From Nocardioides sediminis (GTDB lineage: Bacteria > Actinomycetota > Actinomycetes > Propionibacteriales > Nocardioidaceae), in NCBI RefSeq assembly GCF_003047295.1, contig NZ_PZYZ01000001.1, forward strand, positions 868,001-932,000: DNA of 64,000 nucleotides. The letters are read 5' to 3'. Every line of letters starts with the position of its first letter. Position 1 is the first letter of the stretch. Positions 1-8,637 of the stretch are shown here, piece after piece. The notes beneath the pieces were generated by a model that worked only from the letters and a program-made list of their open reading frames with translations, made no database searches and was not told the origin of the DNA. Both the position numbers and the translations under genes were made by a program.

Positions 1-349
1 CATGCGCGAGATGCTCGCCATCACCGGGGCGATCAAGGGAGCCGGGCTCGGCAAGGACGTGCTGCTCATCACCGACGGGCGGTTCAGCGGCGGCACCACG
101 GGCCTGTGCGTGGGGCACATCGCGCCCGAGGCCGTCGACGCCGGACCGATCGCGTTCATCCGCGACGGCGACCAGATCACCCTGGACGTCGCCAACAAGC
201 GGCTCGACGTCGAGCCCGCCGACGGCAGCGAGCCCTGGGAGGACCGCAAGGTGGGCTGGGAGCCCAACCCCCCGAAGTACACCCGCGGCGTCCTGGGCAA
301 GTACGCCAAGGTCGTCCAGTCCGCTGCCCACGGGGCCGTCACGAGCTGA
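1..349 (+). CDS. ilvD: Dihydroxy-acid dehydratase, C-terminal fragment (cut by window edge)
   Basis: The last 115 codons of IlvD, which dehydrates 2,3-dihydroxy-isovalerate and -methylvalerate to the keto acids of valine and isoleucine. The stretch [19 protein letters not shown] matches the second IlvD/Edd family signature, and the C-terminus ([25 protein letters not shown]) looks complete. The N-terminal two thirds, with the Fe-S cysteines, lie before base 1. It is followed by a hairpin at 389-430 and then a convergent gene. It belongs with the ilv and leu genes found throughout the window. Identification rests on motif and overall resemblance. Confidence 0.95.
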   Translation, partial: MREMLAITGAIKGAGLGKDVLLITDGRFSGGTTGLCVGHIAPEAVDAGPIAFIRDGDQITLDVANKRLDVEPADGSEPWEDRKVGWEPNPPKYTRGVLGKYAKVVQSAAHGAVTS

Positions 350-388
350 CGGCCCCATGGGTCGCCTCCGTCGCCTGCCCAGAAATGG

Positions 389-430
389 CCACAGCCCCCA
401 GATCGCCGGGGGGTTGATCGGGGGCTGTGG
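389..430 (+). terminator. Bidirectional terminator-like hairpin between ilvD and the secreted protein gene
   Basis: CCACAGCCCCC (389-399) pairs perfectly with GGGGGCTGTGG (420-430), and inner GATC segments extend the stem. It sits between two convergent genes, so it can serve both. There is no long T-run. Confidence 0.6.
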
Positions 431-489
431 GTCCAAGACGCGCGGCGCCTGTCCTTTACTGTAGGCCAGGGCAGGCGTCCGCGACAGGG

Positions 490-1107
490 TTATCCGGAGA
501 TGGTTCGGGCGGCCAGCCCCAGGCGACCGAGGATCTGGTTGAGCAGGTCGGTGATCTGACCCAGCAGGTTGCTCAGCAGGCCGCCGCCGTCGAGGAGCCC
601 GGCCACGGCGCAGAGCAGGTTGCCCAGCAGGTTGCCGGCACCGCTGACGGCCACGATGTCGAGCACGAGCCGGTTGAGGTTGACCGTCAGGCCGAGCACG
701 TTGAGGTCCAGCGGGCCGAGGACGAGGTTGAGGACGTCGCAGTCGGCGCGTGCGGCGGCTCGCGCGGTGGCGGGGGTGCCGTTGATCTTCTTGACCGGCA
801 CCTTCCGCTTGACCTTGAAGGTCTTGGTCTTGCCGGCGGCGTTCTCGAACTCGCCGCGGATGACGCCCTTGGCCCAGACCTTGCCGTCCTTCTCGATGAA
901 CTTCTTCGGCTTGAAGGACCCCGTGACCTTGCGGCCCGTCGAGGTCTTGCCGACGATCTTGCTCTTCATCTTGCCCTCGGCCGTCTTGGCGACGGTCGTC
1001 CAGCTGCCGGCGGCACTGGCGGGGGCGATGCCCACGGTGGTGAGGCCGACGGCCATGGCGATCGCCACGACGAAGCCGGCGGTGACGCTCCGGATGGTGC
1101 GGATCAT
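490..1107 (-). CDS. Secreted protein of unknown function with Leu/Asn/Gly-rich C-terminal domain
   Basis: A 205-residue protein starting MIRTIRSVTAG with a clear Sec signal peptide (positive N-terminus, hydrophobic core, APASAAG cleavage site near residue 33). Residues about 35-105 are Lys-rich and look like a beta-rich domain. The C-terminal ~95 residues are a hydrophobic repeat of the type NLVLGPLDLNVLGL and GNLLGNLLCAVAGLLDG, carrying two cysteines. I recall this tail in many actinobacterial secreted proteins, without a known function. The ATG at 1107 is chosen over an in-frame TTG 15 bases upstream because GGGAGGG sits about 6 bases ahead of it. It converges on ilvD. Confidence 0.75.
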   Translation of the reverse strand: MIRTIRSVTAGFVVAIAMAVGLTTVGIAPASAAGSWTTVAKTAEGKMKSKIVGKTSTGRKVTGSFKPKKFIEKDGKVWAKGVIRGEFENAAGKTKTFKVKRKVPVKKINGTPATARAAARADCDVLNLVLGPLDLNVLGLTVNLNRLVLDIVAVSGAGNLLGNLLCAVAGLLDGGGLLSNLLGQITDLLNQILGRLGLAARTISG

Positions 1108-1266
1108 ATGATTCCCTCCCAAGAATTCGGTACCGCGGTGCGCGGACCGGCCTCGAACCTAGGACCGCCCGCTCACCCCCGTCAGACCCCGTCGGGGGTG
1201 TTGCCGGCGGGATCGGGTGGCGTAACGTCCGGGCGACCCTCCGGTGGGTCTGAGAGGCTGTCCGCC

Positions 1267-2571
1267 ATGACCGACCCGGCCGGCACCGGCACCTCCAGCA
1301 GCACCAGCCCGACGTACGCCGCGACGCTCGACGCCGCCGATCCCCTGGCCGCCTTCCGGTCCGAGTTCGTCGGTGCCGAGAGCTCCCTCGTCTACTTCGA
1401 CGGCAACTCGCTGGGCCGCCCGCTCGCGGTCACGGGCGAGCGGCTGCGCGCCTTCGTCGACGAGGCGTGGGGCGGTCGCCTGATCCGCGGCTGGGACGAG
1501 GGCTGGTACGACCTCCCGCTCCGCCTGGGCGACGAGATCGCCCGCGTCTGCCTCGGCGCCGCCCCCGGCCAGACCACCGTCGGGGACTCGACGACGGTGC
1601 TGCTCTACAAGCTCGTCCGAGCCGCCGTGGACGCGCGGCCGGGCCGGGACGAGATCGTCATCGACTCCGACAACTTCCCCACCGACCGCTACATCGTCGA
1701 GGGGATCGCCGCCGAGCGCGGCCTGACGGTGCGCTGGATCCCGGTCGAGCACGACTCGGGCGTCGATGTCGAGCAGGTGCGCGAGGCGGTGGGGGACCGC
1801 ACCGCGGTCGTGGTCCTCAGCCAGGTCGCCTACCGCTCGGGGCACCTCGCGGACGTCGAGGCGATCACTCCCGTCGTCCAGGACGCCGGTGCCCTCGTCG
1901 TGTGGGACCTGTGCCACTCGGTCGGGTCGGTGCCGGTCGAGCTCGACCGGTGGGGTGTCGACCTCGCGGTGGGCTGCACCTACAAGTACCTCAACGGCGG
2001 TCCCGGCTCGCCGGCGTTCGCCTACGTCGCCCAGCGACACCTCGACGGCTCGGCCGGCCCGGCCCTCCGGCAGCCGATCCAGGGATGGATGGGCCACGCG
2101 GACCCGTTCCTGATGGGACCGGGCTACCAGCCCTCCGGTGGCATCCGGCGCTTCATCTCCGGCACCCCGGCCGTGGTCGGCATGCTCGCCATGCAGGACA
2201 TGCTCGACCTCGTCGACCGGGCCGGGATGGACGCGGTGCGCGCCAAGTCGCGGGACCTGACGTCGTACGCCGTCGACCTCGCCGACGCCTGGCTGGCCGA
2301 GCACGGCGTGACCGTCGCCTCGCCCCGCGACCCCGACCTGCGCGGGGGCCACGTCACGCTGCGCCACGACCGGATGCGCGAGGTCACGGCCGCGCTGTGG
2401 GAGCGCGACGTGATCCCGGACTACCGCGACCCCGGCGGCCTGCGGATCGGCCTGTCGCCGTTGTCCACGTCGTACGCCGAGGTGCACGCCGGCATGGCGG
2501 CCGTCCGCGACGTGCTCGCCGGCGGTGGGGCGAGCCGCGCCGCCCAGGAGCACATCCTCAGCGGTCCCTGA
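1267..2571 (+). CDS. kynU: Kynureninase
   Basis: A PLP enzyme (434 aa, normal length) that cleaves kynurenine to anthranilate and alanine. Family features include VYFDGNSLGR near the N-terminus, WDLCHSVGSVPVEL (PLP-binding Asp) and GCTYKYLNGGPG, where Lys240 is the Schiff-base lysine. The C-terminus has the usual GLRIGLSPLSTSY block. The start is the ATG preceding TDPAGTGTS; the reading frame is open far upstream, but that part is the antisense of the secreted protein gene. No tryptophan dioxygenase or formamidase gene is nearby. Its 3' end overlaps the next, convergent gene by 14 bases. Confidence 0.92.
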   Translation: MTDPAGTGTSSSTSPTYAATLDAADPLAAFRSEFVGAESSLVYFDGNSLGRPLAVTGERLRAFVDEAWGGRLIRGWDEGWYDLPLRLGDEIARVCLGAAPGQTTVGDSTTVLLYKLVRAAVDARPGRDEIVIDSDNFPTDRYIVEGIAAERGLTVRWIPVEHDSGVDVEQVREAVGDRTAVVVLSQVAYRSGHLADVEAITPVVQDAGALVVWDLCHSVGSVPVELDRWGVDLAVGCTYKYLNGGPGSPAFAYVAQRHLDGSAGPALRQPIQGWMGHADPFLMGPGYQPSGGIRRFISGTPAVVGMLAMQDMLDLVDRAGMDAVRAKSRDLTSYAVDLADAWLAEHGVTVASPRDPDLRGGHVTLRHDRMREVTAALWERDVIPDYRDPGGLRIGLSPLSTSYAEVHAGMAAVRDVLAGGGASRAAQEHILSGP

Positions 2572-3022
2572 CCCAGATCAGCTCCTCGGCCGCCCACTTC
2601 TCCTCGGCGACCACGGCCAGACTGCGCAGGGCGTCGAGCAGGGACCCCCGTCCGACCTCGGCGGCGTGGGCGACGCCGTAGGCGCGGCCGACCGCGTTGT
2701 TGTGCAGGTCGACACGGGTGTCGTGCGGGGTGTTGCGCCCCTCCTCGTGGGCGGCCGCGACCGCCTCGGCCACGGCGGCCCCGTGGCGCCCGGCGATGTA
2801 GGCCTGCCAGATGAAGTGCCGGACGGCGTTCTGCCGGCCGGGCGTCCCGTCGGAGCGCGCGGCGGCGACCTGGAGCGCGGCCGCGGAGGCGGCCATCACG
2901 TCGGCGGCGGCAGAGCTGCTCGCCCCGGCGGCCCGCGCGGCGTTGAAGACGTGAGGCGCGCCGACGACGGCCTGGGCCGCCTTGCCGAGTCCAGCGGTGA
3001 GCCGGTCGAAAGGTGAACCCAT
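2558..3022 (-). CDS. Conserved hypothetical protein (DUF6973-like)
   Basis: A 154-aa cytoplasmic protein starting MGSPFDRL. An Ala-rich N-terminal half is followed by a compact block, GRQNAVRHFIWQAYIAG, and then a conserved-looking DLHNNAVGRAYG stretch, which resembles the domain named DUF6973. The His/Asp/Asn residues (RHFIWQ, DTRVDLHNN) could form a metal or catalytic site, but nothing is established. No signal peptide or membrane segment is seen. It overlaps the end of kynU tail to tail and is divergent from the VOC gene at 3077 with 54 bases between starts. Confidence 0.7.
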   Translation of the reverse strand: MGSPFDRLTAGLGKAAQAVVGAPHVFNAARAAGASSSAAADVMAASAAALQVAAARSDGTPGRQNAVRHFIWQAYIAGRHGAAVAEAVAAAHEEGRNTPHDTRVDLHNNAVGRAYGVAHAAEVGRGSLLDALRSLAVVAEEKWAAEELIWVRDR

Positions 3023-3076
3023 GGCCCCACCGTGCCAGACGTAGCCACCGTCGGTGGGCGCTGGCATGGTGTGCGC

Positions 3077-3490
3077 ATGGACCAGCGGATCTCGTTCGTG
3101 ACCCTCGCGGTGCGTGACCTCGGCGCCTCGCGCGCCTTCTACGTCGACGGACTGGGCTGGGAGCCGGCGGTCGACGAGCCGGGGGAGGTGCTGATGTTCA
3201 AGGCGGGCGACAAGCTCGTGCTCTCCCTCTGGGACGTCGACGCCTTCACCGCCGAGGTGGGCCAGGCCCCGGGGGGCGGCCTCGCCCCGCTCACCCTGTC
3301 CCACAACCTCGCGACCACCGACGGCGTCGACCGGGTGCTCGAGCAGGCCCGGGCGGCCGGCGCCCAGCACGTGTCCGACGCCGTGGAGCGCGACTGGGGC
3401 GGTTACTCCGGCTACTTCGCCGACCCCGACGGCTTCCGCTGGGAGATCTGCCACAACCCAGGACCCATCGGCCAGGAGGTGCTCCCGTGA
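3077..3490 (+). CDS. VOC (glyoxalase/bleomycin-resistance) family protein
   Basis: 137 aa with the vicinal-oxygen-chelate fold pattern: SFVTLAVRDLGASRAFYVDGLGW at the start, and YFADPDGFRWEICHNPG at the end with the metal-ligand-type Glu in the WEI motif. Such proteins act as dioxygenases, isomerases or drug-binding proteins, and the substrate cannot be read here. The start is the ATG before DQRISF; an upstream in-frame GTG would add 15 residues unlike the family. Its stop overlaps the next start by 4 bases (GTGA), so the two are co-translated. Confidence 0.88.
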   Translation: MDQRISFVTLAVRDLGASRAFYVDGLGWEPAVDEPGEVLMFKAGDKLVLSLWDVDAFTAEVGQAPGGGLAPLTLSHNLATTDGVDRVLEQARAAGAQHVSDAVERDWGGYSGYFADPDGFRWEICHNPGPIGQEVLP

Positions 3491-4146
3491 GCGACGATGA
3501 CCGCAGCGGCAGCACGCGCGTGACCTACGACGACGTGACGGCGGCCGGGCTCGACGACTGGCGGATGCTCCTCACCGGCATCCACGCCCGGTTCGCCACG
3601 GGCAGCTTCGCCGCGGGGGTCCGGCTCGTCGACGCCATCGGCGCGGCCGCCGACGAGGCGAACCACCACCCCGACGTCACCCTCACCTACCCGCGTGTCG
3701 ACGTCGCGCTCGTCAGCCACGACGTCGGCCGGGTCACCGGACGCGACCTCGCGATGGCGAGGAGGATCAGCGAGATCGCCGCCGAGCTGGGCGTCTCCGC
3801 CGACACGGCGAGCCTCCAGCAGCTCGAGCTGGCCCTCGACTCGCCCGACGAGGCGTCGGTCCTGCCGTTCTGGCGCGACTTCCTGGCCTTCGACGGCGGC
3901 GGGGGTGGGATCCGCGACCCGCACGACCGCCTGCCGCCCGTCTGGTTCCAGGAGTCGGGCAGCGACGAGCCGCGGCAGCGCTGGCACCTCGACGTGTGGG
4001 TGCCGGGCGACCAGGTGCAGGCGCGGATCGACGCGGTCGTGGCCGCGGGCGGGCGGCTGGTGGCCGACGTGTCCGAGCACTCCTTCTGGGTCCTCGAGGA
4101 CGCCCAGGGCAACCGGTCGTGCGTGTGCACGGCCCAGGGTCGCTGA
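3487..4146 (+). CDS. Pterin-4a-carbinolamine dehydratase fused to a VOC domain
   Basis: 219 aa, GTG start. Residues about 10-105 match PCD/DCoH: DDWRMLLTGIHARF, then the catalytic His pair and strand in ANHHPDVTLTYPRVDVALVSHD and the closing helix RDLAMARRISEIA. Residues about 112-219 form a VOC-like half (WRDFLAFDG, DPHDRLPPVWFQES, RWHLDVWVPG, SFWVLEDAQGNRSCVC) like the Glyoxalase_6 group. PCD normally dehydrates 4a-hydroxytetrahydropterin. No aromatic amino acid hydroxylase is adjacent, so the pterin role is uncertain. It is coupled to the VOC gene just upstream through a GTGA overlap. Confidence 0.88.
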   Translation: MSDDDRSGSTRVTYDDVTAAGLDDWRMLLTGIHARFATGSFAAGVRLVDAIGAAADEANHHPDVTLTYPRVDVALVSHDVGRVTGRDLAMARRISEIAAELGVSADTASLQQLELALDSPDEASVLPFWRDFLAFDGGGGGIRDPHDRLPPVWFQESGSDEPRQRWHLDVWVPGDQVQARIDAVVAAGGRLVADVSEHSFWVLEDAQGNRSCVCTAQGR

Positions 4147-4177
4147 CCTGCCGCGGGTAGCCACATCGCGAGACCGC

Positions 4178-4196
4178 TGTTCCAGATAGTGGGACA
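4178..4196. promoter_or_regulatory. Imperfect palindrome upstream of the ilvB leader (candidate operator)
   Basis: TGTTCCA (4178-4184), five bases, then TGGGACA (4190-4196): six of seven arm positions are complementary. It lies 50 bases upstream of the leader ATG, where a repressor or activator of ilvB could bind. A TTGACG at 4211-4216 could be a -35 element, but I find no good -10 at the right distance. Confidence 0.35.
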
Positions 4197-4246
4197 GGTG
4201 GCAGACTCGGTTGACGTCGGAACGACCCGACGGCGACCGTAGGCGC

Positions 4247-4300
4247 ATGCGCTCCCAGACATCCGCACGGATTCTTGTACGCACGCGACGCGTGAGCTGA
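4247..4300 (+). CDS. ilvB leader peptide
   Basis: A 17-residue ORF, MRSQTSARILVRTRRVS, lying 112 bases before ilvB. It contains consecutive Ile-Leu-Val codons written ATT-CTT-GTA, all A/T-ending and therefore rare in this genome. Slow translation of these codons under branched-chain amino acid shortage would stall a ribosome just before the hairpins downstream. Leader peptides with an ILV core and basic flanks precede ilvB in Streptomyces and corynebacteria (from memory), which supports the reading. The ribosome-binding site is weak. Confidence 0.8.
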   Translation: MRSQTSARILVRTRRVS

Positions 4301-4361
4301 CAGCCCCAGGCTGCGCGCCCACGCGTCACCCCTCGTTGCCCGCCGGGCCGAGGGGTTTTTT
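4287..4361 (+). terminator. Attenuator of the ilvBNC operon
   Basis: ACCCCTCG (4328-4335) pairs with CGAGGGGT (4349-4356) and is followed by six T residues (4356-4361), a textbook intrinsic terminator in front of ilvB. Just upstream, GACGCGTG (4287-4294) pairs with CACGCGTC (4320-4327), overlapping the end of the leader ORF. This is transcription attenuation architecture. By eye I cannot identify the exact antiterminator fold that would exclude the terminator stem. Confidence 0.8.
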
Positions 4362-4412
4362 GTTGGCCGAGGATCGTGATGACGACGATCACGACGACGA
4401 CGAGGAAGCATC

Positions 4413-6200
4413 ATGAGTGAGACGGGCATCAGGGGCGTCCCGACGACCGGGAAGGCGACGCCCGAGGGCATGACGGGCGCTCAGAGCCTGGTGAGGTCGC
4501 TCGAGAGCGCCGGCGCCACCGACATCTTCGGCATCCCGGGCGGCGCCATCCTGCCGGCGTACGACCCCCTCATGGACTCCACGCGGATCCGCCACATCCT
4601 GGTCCGCCACGAGCAGGGCGCCGGGCACGCCGCCCAGGGGTACGCTGCGGCGACCGGCCGGGTGGGCGTCTGCATGGCGACCTCCGGTCCGGGCGCGACG
4701 AACCTGGTGACGCCGCTCGCCGACGCCCACATGGACTCGGTGCCGCTGGTGGCGGTGACCGGGCAGGTCGGCGCCAGCATGATCGGCACGGACGCCTTCC
4801 AGGAGGCCGACATCCGGGGCATCACGATGCCGATCACCAAGCACAACTTCCTGGTGACCGACCCGCGTGACATCCCGCGCACGGTCGCCGAGGCCTTCCA
4901 CATCGCCTCGACCGGCCGGCCCGGCCCGGTCCTGGTCGACGTGGCCAAGTCGGCGCTGCAGGCCGAGACCACCTTCGCGTGGCCCACCGAGCTCCAGCTG
5001 CCCGGCTACCGTCCCGTGACCCGGCCGCACAGCAAGCAGATCCGCGAGGCGGTCCGGCTCATCCTCGAGGCCCGGCGCCCGGTGCTCTACGTCGGCGGCG
5101 GGGTCATCCGGGCCCGCGCCTCCCAGGCGCTCCTCAAGCTGGCCGAGGCGACCGGCATGCCGGTGGTCACGACCCTGATGGCCCGGGGCGCGTTCCCCGA
5201 CAGCCACGTCCAGCACCTCGGCATGCCCGGCATGCACGGCACCGTCGCCGCGGTGGCGGGCCTGCAGAAGAGCGACCTGATCATCAGCCTCGGCGCGCGC
5301 TTCGACGACCGGGTCACCGGCAACCTCGACTCGTTCGCCCCCGGCGCCAAGGTGATCCACGCGGACATCGACCCGGCCGAGATCGGCAAGAACCGGCACG
5401 CGGACGTCCCGATCGTCGGCGACTGCCACGAGGTGATCGCCGACCTGCTCGCGCTCCTGACGACCGAGGCCGACGCCGGCCACACCGGCGACTACGAGGC
5501 CTGGGTCGACTTCCTGGCCGGGGTCAAGAAGCGCTACCCGCTGGGCTACGACACCCCCGCCTCGGGCCTCGCCCCGCAGTACGTCATCGAGCGGCTCGGC
5601 GCGATCGCCGGCCCGGACGCCATCTACACCTCCGGCGTCGGGCAGCACCAGATGTGGGCGGCGCACTTCATCGGCTACGAGAAGCCCAACACGTGGCTCA
5701 ACTCGGGCGGTCTGGGGACCATGGGCTACGCCGTCCCGGCGGCGATGGGGGCCAAGGTCGGCATGCCCGACTCCACCGTGTGGGCGATCGACGGCGACGG
5801 CTGCTTCCAGATGACCAACCAGGAGCTGGCCACCTGCGCGATCAACGACATCCCGATCAAGGTCGCGATCATCAACAACGAGTCGCTGGGCATGGTCCGC
5901 CAGTGGCAGACGCTGTTCTACAACGAGCGCTACTCCAACACCGACCTCCACTCCAAGCGGATCCCCGACTTCGTCAAGCTCGCCGACGCCTACGGCTGCG
6001 TGGGGCTGTCCTGCGAGTCGCCCGACCAGGTCGACGCCACCATCGAGAAGGCCATGTCGATCGACGACCAGCCCGTCGTGGTCGACTTCCGGGTGCACCG
6101 CGACGCGATGGTGTGGCCGATGGTCGCGGCCGGCACCAGCAACGACGAGATCAAGTACGCGCGCGACCTCGCGCCTGAGTTCGACGAGGACGGCCTCTGA
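4413..6200 (+). CDS. ilvB: Acetolactate synthase, large catalytic subunit
   Basis: A ThDP enzyme that condenses two pyruvates, or pyruvate and 2-ketobutyrate, at the first common step of Ile/Val/Leu synthesis. 595 aa, normal length. The N-terminal block [15 protein letters not shown] and [15 protein letters not shown] carries the ThDP-activating Glu (about residue 67). The central FAD-type domain spans roughly 200-340. The C-terminal ThDP motif GDGCFQM...[14 protein letters not shown] starts near residue 460. The ATG follows a GAGGAAG ribosome-binding site. Its stop overlaps the ilvN start by one base (TGATG). Confidence 0.97.
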   Translation: MSETGIRGVPTTGKATPEGMTGAQSLVRSLESAGATDIFGIPGGAILPAYDPLMDSTRIRHILVRHEQGAGHAAQGYAAATGRVGVCMATSGPGATNLVTPLADAHMDSVPLVAVTGQVGASMIGTDAFQEADIRGITMPITKHNFLVTDPRDIPRTVAEAFHIASTGRPGPVLVDVAKSALQAETTFAWPTELQLPGYRPVTRPHSKQIREAVRLILEARRPVLYVGGGVIRARASQALLKLAEATGMPVVTTLMARGAFPDSHVQHLGMPGMHGTVAAVAGLQKSDLIISLGARFDDRVTGNLDSFAPGAKVIHADIDPAEIGKNRHADVPIVGDCHEVIADLLALLTTEADAGHTGDYEAWVDFLAGVKKRYPLGYDTPASGLAPQYVIERLGAIAGPDAIYTSGVGQHQMWAAHFIGYEKPNTWLNSGGLGTMGYAVPAAMGAKVGMPDSTVWAIDGDGCFQMTNQELATCAINDIPIKVAIINNESLGMVRQWQTLFYNERYSNTDLHSKRIPDFVKLADAYGCVGLSCESPDQVDATIEKAMSIDDQPVVVDFRVHRDAMVWPMVAAGTSNDEIKYARDLAPEFDEDGL

Positions 6201-6748
6201 TGTCCAAGCACACCCTGTCCGTGCTGGTCGAGAACAAGCCCGGCGTGCTGGCCCGGATCGCGGGTCTCTTCAGCCGGCGCGGCTTCAACATCGACAGCCT
6301 CGCCGTGGGGCCGACCGAGCACCCCGAGATCTCCCGGATGACCATCGTGGTCAACGTCGAGGAGTCGCCCCTCGAGCAGGTCACCAAGCAGCTGAACAAG
6401 CTCGTCGAGGTCATCAAGATCGTCGAGCTCGACCAGGCCTCGGCGATCGACCGCGAGCTCGTCCTCGTCAAGGTGCGCGCCGACGCCGCGACCCGGGGCG
6501 CGGTCCTCGACGCGGTGCAGCTCTTCCGCGCCAAGGTCGTCGACGTGGCGCCCGACGCGATCACCATCCAGGTCACCGGCAACGCCGACAAGCTCGCCGA
6601 CTTCCTCCGGGTGCTCGAGCCCTTCGGGATCCGTGAGCTCGTCCAGTCCGGCATGGTCGCCATCGGCCGCGGCTCCCGCTCCATCAGCGAGCGCAGCCTG
6701 CGACCGGTTCCCGTCCCGGCCCCCGCGGCCGGCACCGCCGGCCGCTGA
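6200..6748 (+). CDS. ilvN: Acetolactate synthase, small regulatory subunit
   Basis: 182 aa. An N-terminal ACT domain ([36 protein letters not shown]) binds valine or another end product and activates and feedback-regulates IlvB. The second half, [27 protein letters not shown], is the usual IlvN C-terminal domain. It is translationally coupled to ilvB by a one-base overlap, and ilvC follows after 65 bases with no visible terminator. The last ~20 residues are Pro/Ala-rich. Confidence 0.96.
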   Translation: MSKHTLSVLVENKPGVLARIAGLFSRRGFNIDSLAVGPTEHPEISRMTIVVNVEESPLEQVTKQLNKLVEVIKIVELDQASAIDRELVLVKVRADAATRGAVLDAVQLFRAKVVDVAPDAITIQVTGNADKLADFLRVLEPFGIRELVQSGMVAIGRGSRSISERSLRPVPVPAPAAGTAGR

Positions 6749-6813
6749 GGCCGACCTCGACCCGCAACCTGACATCCGTTCCCAGCAGTTCCCAACCAGA
6801 AAGTGAGCCACCA

Positions 6814-7842
6814 GTGGCTGAGATGTTCTACGACGACGACGCCGACCTGTCCCTGATCCAGGGCAAGAACGTCGCCGTCATCGGTTACGGCAGCCAGGGC
6901 CACGCCCACGCGCTGAGCCTGCGCGACTCGGGCGTCGACGTCCGGATCGGGCTCGCGCCGGAGTCGAGGAGCCGCGCCAAGGCCGAGGCCGAGGGCCTGC
7001 GCGTCCTCGACGTCGCCGAGGCGGTCGAGGAGGCCGACGTCGTCGTCATCCTCACCCCCGACCAGGTGCAGCGCACCGTGTACGCCGAGTCCATCGAGCC
7101 GCACCTGGCCCCCGGCGACACCCTCGTCTTCGGCCACGGCTTCAACATCCGCTTCGGCTACATCACCCCGCCCGAGGGCGTCGACGTCTTCATGGTCGCC
7201 CCCAAGGGCCCCGGCCACCTGGTCCGTCGCGAGTACGTCGACGGACGCGGCGTCCCCGTGCTCGTCGCGGTCGAGGAGGACGCGTCCGGCAAGGCCTGGG
7301 ACCTCGCGCTGTCCTACGCCAAGGCCATCGGCGGCCTGCGCGCGGGCGGCATCAAGACCACCTTCGCCGAGGAGACCGAGACCGACCTGTTCGGCGAGCA
7401 GGCCGTGCTGTGCGGCGGCGCCTCCCAGCTGGTGATGTACGGCTTCGAGACCCTCATCGAGGCCGGCTACCAGCCGGAGGTCGCCTACTTCGAGTGCCTG
7501 CACGAGCTCAAGCTCATCGTCGACCTGATGTACGAGGGCGGCATCGCCAAGCAGCGCTGGTCGGTCTCCGACACCGCCGAGTACGGCGACTACGTGTCCG
7601 GCCCGCGGGTGATCACCCCGCAGGTCAAGGAGAACATGCAGGCCGTCCTCGAGGACATCAAGAACGGCGCGTTCGCCAAGCGTTTCATCGACGACCAGGA
7701 CGCCGGCGCGCCGGAGTTCAAGGAGCTGCGCGCCAAGGGCGAGCAGCACCCGATCGAGTCGACCGGCCGCGAGCTGCGCAAGCTGATGGCCTGGGTCAAG
7801 TCCCACGACTCCGACTACGTCGAGGGCACCGCCACCCGCTGA
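6814..7842 (+). CDS. ilvC: Ketol-acid reductoisomerase (NADP+)
   Basis: 342 aa, class I length. It converts acetolactate and acetohydroxybutyrate to the dihydroxy acids used by IlvD. The Rossmann motif [19 protein letters not shown] is near residues 22-40, and KARI catalytic-domain blocks include [14 protein letters not shown] and [18 protein letters not shown]. The start is the GTG at 6814, giving the family N-terminus (M)[13 protein letters not shown]; an in-frame ATG three codons later is possible. Third gene of ilvBNC, under the same attenuator. Confidence 0.97.
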   Translation: MAEMFYDDDADLSLIQGKNVAVIGYGSQGHAHALSLRDSGVDVRIGLAPESRSRAKAEAEGLRVLDVAEAVEEADVVVILTPDQVQRTVYAESIEPHLAPGDTLVFGHGFNIRFGYITPPEGVDVFMVAPKGPGHLVRREYVDGRGVPVLVAVEEDASGKAWDLALSYAKAIGGLRAGGIKTTFAEETETDLFGEQAVLCGGASQLVMYGFETLIEAGYQPEVAYFECLHELKLIVDLMYEGGIAKQRWSVSDTAEYGDYVSGPRVITPQVKENMQAVLEDIKNGAFAKRFIDDQDAGAPEFKELRAKGEQHPIESTGRELRKLMAWVKSHDSDYVEGTATR

Positions 7843-7860
7843 CCACGGCACCCCGCCTGC

Positions 7861-7893
7861 GACGGGCCCCGGACGCGACGTCTGGGGCCCGTC
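7861..7893 (+). terminator. Hairpin after ilvC
   Basis: GACGGGCCCCGGAC (7861-7874) pairs with GTCTGGGGCCCGTC (7880-7893) over 14 positions with one G-T pair and a 5-base loop. It stands 18 bases after the ilvC stop. There is no T-run, so this could be a pause or 3'-end stabilising hairpin. Confidence 0.6.
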
Positions 7894-7943
7894 GCTCGCA
7901 TGGCTCGCCTTGACCGCCTTGACCGCTCTGGCACGGTGGGGGC

Positions 7944-8603
7944 ATGAGTCGTATCGCTGTCGTCGGAGGCAACGGGCAGATCGCCCGCCAGCTGCACCCC
8001 CTGCTCGTGGAGCGGGGCCACACGCCGATCGCGCTGGTGCGATCGGAGTCCTACCGGGCCGACCTCGAGGCCGCCGGGGCCGAGGTCCGTCTGCTCGACA
8101 TCGAGCAGGCCGACGAGGCCGCGTTCGCGGCGGCCTTCGAGGGCGCGCACGCCGTGGTGTTCGCGGCCGGCGGGGGACCGGACGGCAACATCGAGCGCAA
8201 GCGCACCGTGGACCTCGAGGGCGCCCTCAAGTCGATCGCCGGCGCCCGGGCCGCCGGGATCTCGCGCTTCGTGCAGGTCTCGGCGATCAACGTCGACGAG
8301 CCGGTGCCCGACGACACCGAGCCGGTCTGGGCGGCGTACGTCGAGGCCAAGCGCGACGCCGACGCGGCCCTGCGCGACAGCGGCCTGGACTGGACGATCA
8401 TCCGGCCCGGCCGGCTCACCGACGACGAGCCCACCGGTCGGGTCGAGCTGGGGGAGCGGGTCGAGCGGGCCGAGGTGCCGCGGGGCGACGTCGCCGCCGT
8501 GCTCGCCGAGGTCATCGACACCGGCGCGGGCGTCGGCGCCCAGTGGAACCTCGTCTCGGGCGACACCCCGGTGGCCGACGAGGTCGCCCGCCTCGGCGCC
8601 TGA
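7944..8603 (+). CDS. NAD(P)-binding SDR-type oxidoreductase (NmrA/YwnB-like)
   Basis: 219 aa with an N-terminal Rossmann motif IAVVGGNGQIARQL and the atypical-SDR layout: DIEQADEAAFAAAFEGAHAVVFAAG, VQVSAINV, YVEAKRDADAALRDSGLDWTIIRPGRL. This group is usually NAD(P)H sensors or flavin/quinone reductases. The lack of a classical YxxxK triad is typical of it. It stands alone between ilvC and a convergent MFS gene. Substrate unknown. Confidence 0.87.
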   Translation: MSRIAVVGGNGQIARQLHPLLVERGHTPIALVRSESYRADLEAAGAEVRLLDIEQADEAAFAAAFEGAHAVVFAAGGGPDGNIERKRTVDLEGALKSIAGARAAGISRFVQVSAINVDEPVPDDTEPVWAAYVEAKRDADAALRDSGLDWTIIRPGRLTDDEPTGRVELGERVERAEVPRGDVAAVLAEVIDTGAGVGAQWNLVSGDTPVADEVARLGA

Positions 8604-8637
8604 CGCACGCGACGACGTACGGCGGCGGGCCGTCGGC

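Noticed and set aside
569..1111. Plus-strand 180-residue frame opposite the secreted protein
   Set aside because: The minus-strand product has a clean signal peptide, ribosome-binding site and recognisable tail.
1159..2553. A 464-residue open frame antisense to kynU
   Set aside because: Long open frames opposite real genes are expected at this GC content. The translation is low-complexity Arg/Gly/Asp/Val and kynU is unmistakable on the other strand.
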